This document shows positions 59,409-64,000 of a stretch of 64,000 nucleotides of DNA, piece after piece. Below the pieces are notes generated by a model, which saw nothing but the letters and a program-made list of their open reading frames with translations, searched no databases and had not been told where the DNA came from. The translations under genes were made by a program, and so were the position numbers. Source of the stretch: Hypomesus transpacificus (taxonomy: Eukaryota; Chordata; Actinopteri; Osmeriformes; Osmeridae); the NCBI RefSeq assembly GCF_021917145.1, contig NC_061068.1, forward strand, positions 11,123,710 to 11,187,709. Direction: 5' to 3'. The stretch's first letter is position 1, and each line of letters opens with the position of its first letter.

Positions 59409-60022
59409 CAGTGTTTCCCACAGATTAGAAAGCTATATGTGGCGGGGGGGGGGGGGGGGGGGGGGGGGGGGTGTTGTTTCATGTCAGACCGGGGGGGGGG
59501 GGTCGAAATAATTCACAAAATCAATCAACAACAACAAACAAATAATTTCTGCATATGCAGGTAGCGACGCTGCATACAGGGTGCTAAATAACTATTTAAC
59601 TGGTCGGCTCCATGACGCCGGGTAAGTAGCTAGCTCTTGAAACTTCTCACCAAAACAACGAAGGGGAACCTTCGATTAAGACATGTCCGTCGGTACCTAG
59701 CGAAAAGTAGCCTCAACTTTCCTAGACCTTTAGCTACGGCACTAATGCTGAAGGCTCGCTGATGTAGCTGTCGGTCTCACTAGAACGGCGTATGCATCGT
59801 TGCTAACGTGTGCTGACGTAGTGACTGTGTGTGTATGTGAGAAAGACGCGTGCGTGAAAGAGACGGAGGGAGAGCAGGGAAAGGAAATGCAGCTGAACGA
59901 ATACGCTGCGTGTTTTTACCTAAATAGCGATAAAAAAAAATGTTTACGAAACGCAATGTGTGGCGGCCGGTGTTGATTCTGTGGCGCACCGCCACAAATT
60001 AGTCTATGTGTGGGAAACACTG
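59409..60022 (-). mobile_element. Inverted-repeat element (hAT-like MITE), copy C
   Basis: The inverted-orientation counterpart of copy B, with the same 14-bp terminal repeats and nearly the same interior, including two G runs (59444-59471 and about 59491-59502) that correspond to the C runs of B. AGGTG flanks it on both sides, but the surroundings are a GAGGTG-type repeat, so this duplication is weak evidence. Confidence 0.88.
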
Positions 60023-60535
60023 AGGTGTGATTTGAGGTTTTATGTGTGAGGTTGTAGGTGTGATGTGAGGTTGTAGGTGTGAGGTTGTGAAATGAGTTGA
60101 GGTTGTACGTGTGAGGTGAGGTTGTATGTGTGAGGTGTGAGGTGAGTTGTATGTGTGAGGTGTGAGGTGAGTTGTATGTGTGAGGTTGTAGGCGTGAGGT
60201 GAGGTTGTAGGTGTGAGGTTGTGAAATGAGTTGAGGTTGTACGTGTGAGGTGAGGTTGTATGTGTGAGGTGTGAGGTGAGGTTGTATGTGTGAGGTGTGA
60301 GGTGAGTTGTATGTGTGAGGTTGTAGGCGTGAGGTGAGGTTGTATGTGTGAGGTGGGGTTGTAGGTGTGACGTGTGAGGTGAGGTTGTACGTGTGAGGTG
60401 TGAGGTGAGTTGTATGTGTGAGGTTGTAGGCGTGAGGTGAGGTTGTATGTGTGAGGTGGGGTTGTAGGTGTGACGTGTGAGGTTGTACGTGTGAGTTGAG
60501 GTTGTATGTGTGAGGTTGGAGGTGTGAGGTGTGCA
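60023..60535. repeat. TG-rich tandem repeat (GTGAGGTTGTATGTGTGAGG type)
   Basis: Variable units of about 17-30 bp built from GAGGTTGTA(T/G/C)GTGTGAGGT. It resumes the similar sequence seen just before copy C (about 59290-59408), so copy C has inserted into this minisatellite. Long minus-strand open frames here (TYNLTSH-like) are artefacts. Confidence 0.93.
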
Positions 60536-61000
60536 ATATGTTGGATGGGATGGGGGCCCTGGTTCCGCAGGAACTCAGGACCCAGCGCACGCACGCGTCT
60601 GTTCTTTATGATAATGAGGGCTGCCGCTCTGCTGCTGCGCTCCGTGCTGCCGAGAGATCAGACCGGGCTAATCCAGGAGGCCGCGACGCATTTCATCATC
60701 TCACCAGAACTCCATTAGCCCCCGCTTTTAAGAAATATCCATGCGCTGTCAATAAGGACAGATAATTCATCAAGGTCAAAACACAGGAACGGCGCGCTCG
60801 AAGGAGCGTCCGCTAGCGAGCAATTAGACGCAGCAGCCTCTCCGACAAACCCTTCCCTCCGAAGCACTCAGGGTCTCTGGTGGTTCCACTCTGAGCAGAG
60901 GCGCCGTTTGAACGATCCACGTTCCTGGTGCCGTTGCGGAGGAAGATCACATCGCTATTTCTGCTTCTCTGGTGTTGGCTGAACACGCCTCTCGCGTGGA

Positions 61001-61500
61001 NNNNNNNNNNNNNNNNNNNNNNNNNNNNNNNNNNNNNNNNNNNNNNNNNNNNNNNNNNNNNNNNNNNNNNNNNNNNNNNNNNNNNNNNNNNNNNNNNNNN
61101 NNNNNNNNNNNNNNNNNNNNNNNNNNNNNNNNNNNNNNNNNNNNNNNNNNNNNNNNNNNNNNNNNNNNNNNNNNNNNNNNNNNNNNNNNNNNNNNNNNNN
61201 NNNNNNNNNNNNNNNNNNNNNNNNNNNNNNNNNNNNNNNNNNNNNNNNNNNNNNNNNNNNNNNNNNNNNNNNNNNNNNNNNNNNNNNNNNNNNNNNNNNN
61301 NNNNNNNNNNNNNNNNNNNNNNNNNNNNNNNNNNNNNNNNNNNNNNNNNNNNNNNNNNNNNNNNNNNNNNNNNNNNNNNNNNNNNNNNNNNNNNNNNNNN
61401 NNNNNNNNNNNNNNNNNNNNNNNNNNNNNNNNNNNNNNNNNNNNNNNNNNNNNNNNNNNNNNNNNNNNNNNNNNNNNNNNNNNNNNNNNNNNNNNNNNNN
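61001..61500. other. Assembly gap, 500 N
   Basis: Exactly 500 undetermined bases, a size commonly used as a placeholder, so the true length is unknown. It could hide a foxj3 exon. Confidence 1.
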
Positions 61501-61754
61501 AAAAACAAAAGCCAGAGACAAAAGCGTCATTCTCAAAGACATATTGAAGAGATACTTTGACAGCCTGGGAATAGCATGTTTCTAAACCCGTCATGAACCT
61601 TCCACCGCCGCGAGTTTATCCAATCCAAATCTCTTCTTTTTAAGGTCAGGTCAGATCGATGGTGGAGGAGCCATAAACTGATTGGAATAGGTCGGAATCG
61701 TCTGATTGAAATTGTCCTCAGCATTCCCAACAACACCGATAATGGTGTTCATCT

Positions 61755-62020
61755 CCTCCACTTCTCCTCTCTCTCTCTTCTTTTCCTCTCCTCCTCTCCT
61801 CCCTCTCTCCTCTGTCCTCCTCTCCTCCCTCTTTCCTTTTCTCCTCTGTCCTCCTCTCCGCCATCTCTCCTCCTCTCCTCCCTCTCTCCTCCTCTCCTCC
61901 CTCTGTCCTCCTCTCCGCCATCTCTCCTCCTCTCTTCTCCTCCCTCTGTCCTCCTCTCCTCCTCTCCTCCCTCTCTCCTCCTCTCCTCCCTCTCTCCTCT
62001 GTCCCCCTCTCCTCTCCTAT
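61755..62020. repeat. CT-rich tandem repeat (CTCCTCTCCTCCCTCTC type)
   Basis: Imperfect tandem pyrimidine units, including several CTCTCCGCCATCTCTC variants. A purine-rich minus-strand open frame over it is spurious. Confidence 0.9.
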
Positions 62021-64000
62021 TACAGTTTTTCCAGTCAGATTTTAGTCACTCGTGCTCCTAGTACCCTGGTTAATTATTCACATGATGTGTGCCGGGCCCT
62101 TTTTAGTCAAATGTATATATTATGGACGGAATATGTAATAATGGCCTAACTATATGTAACCTAGATTTCCTTCTTGAACGTTTAGTGTTTGTGTGTGTGT
62201 GCATGCGTGCGTCTGTGTTAGTGCTTGCATCGTTGCCTAAGCATGCGTGCACAAACACACACACACACACACTCACAGACGGCGAGGAGCTCCGTGTAGC
62301 TGTGTAGAGGATGGGGACTGAATGCTAATTTCATGTTTTGCTGTAATCCTCTGATATTGACACTCCTGGGAGCTGCTCCACTAAACACAAAATCATCTAT
62401 TGCTGTATGGATTCCATTCCAGATGCATGGCCAACACGCTCGCATCCTTAACGTTTCATTTGGAATTTTCCCCGCTACCCCCCCACCCCCCTGAACCCCC
62501 CACCCTCCTGAACCCCCCCACCCCGCCCCGCCCCACCCCGAAAGACAACTTCAAAGAGACGCGAACGGCTCTTGATACGTTGCATCAATATTGTAATGTG
62601 GCGGGAGCGTGGGGCCTGCTGCCTGGCTGAGATAGGGAGGCAGGGTGAGAGGCGTGTCCGTGGCTCCCTGAGATGGAGGCAGAGATGGGGAGGGGGGCTA
62701 GCCTACAGTACGTACCCTTACCCCCCTCCTCACCACCGCCTAGGTGAGGGCCCAGAGGAACACAGAGATAGCGAGTCCCGTGGCGAATCCGTCGTTGAGT
62801 CGACAGGCCGCTCTCTGACCCTCAGGACGGGAGGTGGGGGGGAGGATGTACGATATCCTGTCAAGGTTTTTCTTTTTTTTTTTTACCACTTTCTGGAAAA
62901 GTATCTGCTGCAAACACGCCGTTTAGGTGGTGAGGCTTGTGTCAGGGAGCAGACTAGGTTGTTCCAGCGAGGCCTGTTTGGTGTTACAACCCGGTGGCCT
63001 CAACCAGTCGGCCTTTTGTGGTTGAACTGATTCGAATCCTAGGGACAGAGGACTTACTGTCATTTCATTTGTTTTATACTGTAGGCCACACACACACATG
63101 CACACGCACACCCACGCCAGGCAGTCTTTACTGTTCCAGTATAATGCAGTGTATTTATTGGTGAATAATTTAACAGCCCTTTATATGGGTTTGTTTTTTT
63201 CTAGGCGGGTCTCTGGGGGCCTAGTGGGGAGATGCAGCCTCCCCTCCCCCCTTCCCCGCCCCCACCCCACTCCCACCACCCCCTCCTCTCCCAAGGGGGC
63301 TCGGCTTGAAGATTTTTTGCCTAATTAAAGTATCCCTCCCCCCAGCCCAGCTCTCCTCCAGCAGGCTGCTGTGCTCTACCGGTACCGGTACCCCCGCCGC
63401 TCCTGATTGAAACGGTTTATCATCCTGTCCGTTGCCTCCGCCACCAGACTGAGGTTTCTCCTGGTACCGGGACGGTAGAATCCCCTAGACCGGTGTTATC
63501 ATTGCCTGATTACGGCCTTGTTATCTCCGTCAGAGATTACAGTAAAACTAGGAACTGTCCCTGTGAGAGAATTACATTATTAATGATTTTTTTTCTCATT
63601 CGATTTTTTTATTTTTTTTACCCCATCATTTGTTGAGATATTCCTCCTCAGTGGAATATGTTCATTAACCTCAAGCCTTGAACATTTTAAAGAATTATTA
63701 CTATAAATAATAATGCTACAGCTTCGTACAGATTTGGCACAGAACAGTTTTTTGCTCTGAACCAGAGTAGGATGCTACACACTGTACGTGCATACGGCGC
63801 TAGTCTGAGCTGACACATTTCTTGAGGAACTCGGGAGCAGGGTTGCTCGGTGTGCGGCCAATTTGGTCTGCACTAGCAGACCTAACGTGAGAGAGTCTGA
63901 CCTCCCATTCGGACTGGAATTATCAATTATTCCCTCTGCTAAGGAGTCATTTTATAGGTCCTGATCTCACTTTCTCCTGACAATTGAGATGCTATCTCTC

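Larger units (their letters stand above)
56946..64000 (+). other. foxj3 intron sequence after the first coding exon
   Basis: No further foxj3 exon could be recognised. The region holds poly-G runs, element copy C, a TG-rich tandem repeat, an assembly gap and CT-rich sequence. Non-repetitive blocks at about 57540-57780 and 60590-60790 are the only stretches that look unique and possibly conserved. Confidence 0.5.

Noticed and set aside
60040-60594. Minus-strand open frames rich in TYNLTSH and TTSH
   Set aside because: Translation of the TG-rich tandem repeat.
60813-61594. Open frames spanning the N block
   Set aside because: They exist only because undetermined bases contain no stop codons.

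Overview
This window is eukaryotic and almost certainly from a ray-finned (teleost) fish. The genes have many short introns with GT/AG borders. The protein families are vertebrate: GT6 glycosyltransferase, CCDC30, EMP/PMP22, FAM83, UTP3, PPCS and FOXJ3. Interspersed repeats include tRNA-derived SINEs with a fish-type tail and small hAT-like elements. The run of ccdc30, ppcs and foxj3 matches the human 1p34.2 neighbourhood as I remember it. A smelt/salmonid-grade fish is possible from the SINE style, but that is a guess.

Layout. 1.6-5.3 kb (+): a complete five-exon GT6 glycosyltransferase (336 aa). 5.9-14.0 kb (-): a complete 16-coding-exon coiled-coil gene, ccdc30 (717 aa), tail-to-tail with the GT6 gene. 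16.7-17.8 kb (+): emp3-like tetraspan gene (165 aa, 4 coding exons). 19.7-24.6 kb (+): FAM83 family gene, E-like (632 aa, 9 exons). 25.5-29.4 kb (+): utp3/sas10 (465 aa, 16 exons). 30.0-31.3 kb (-): ppcs (317 aa, 3 exons), tail-to-tail with utp3. 56.6-56.9 kb (+): first coding exon of foxj3, ending inside the forkhead domain. The rest of foxj3 lies beyond the window or in the assembly gap. A CpG-rich putative foxj3 5' exon sits near 33.2-33.5 kb, so 33.5-56.4 kb is probably foxj3 intron 1.

The gene-dense left half (1-31 kb) is ordinary. The right half is essentially non-coding: minisatellites, microsatellites, very long G:C homopolymers, three related terminal-inverted-repeat elements, a nested transposon, SINEs, and a 500-N gap at 61,001-61,500. 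All exon joins were derived by hand. Every gene gives a continuous reading frame with matching intron phases, which is the main support for the models.

The genes do not form one pathway; they are housekeeping or developmental neighbours. utp3 acts in ribosome biogenesis, ppcs in coenzyme A synthesis, the GT6 enzyme in Golgi glycan capping, the FAM83 protein in casein kinase 1 anchoring, emp3 at membranes, and foxj3 in transcription. I found no convincing novel system. The most unusual points are a perfect 18-bp hairpin at 35.2 kb, a family of C-tract-bearing inverted-repeat elements, a SINE tail inserted alone, a nested hAT insertion, and an intron-rich utp3.
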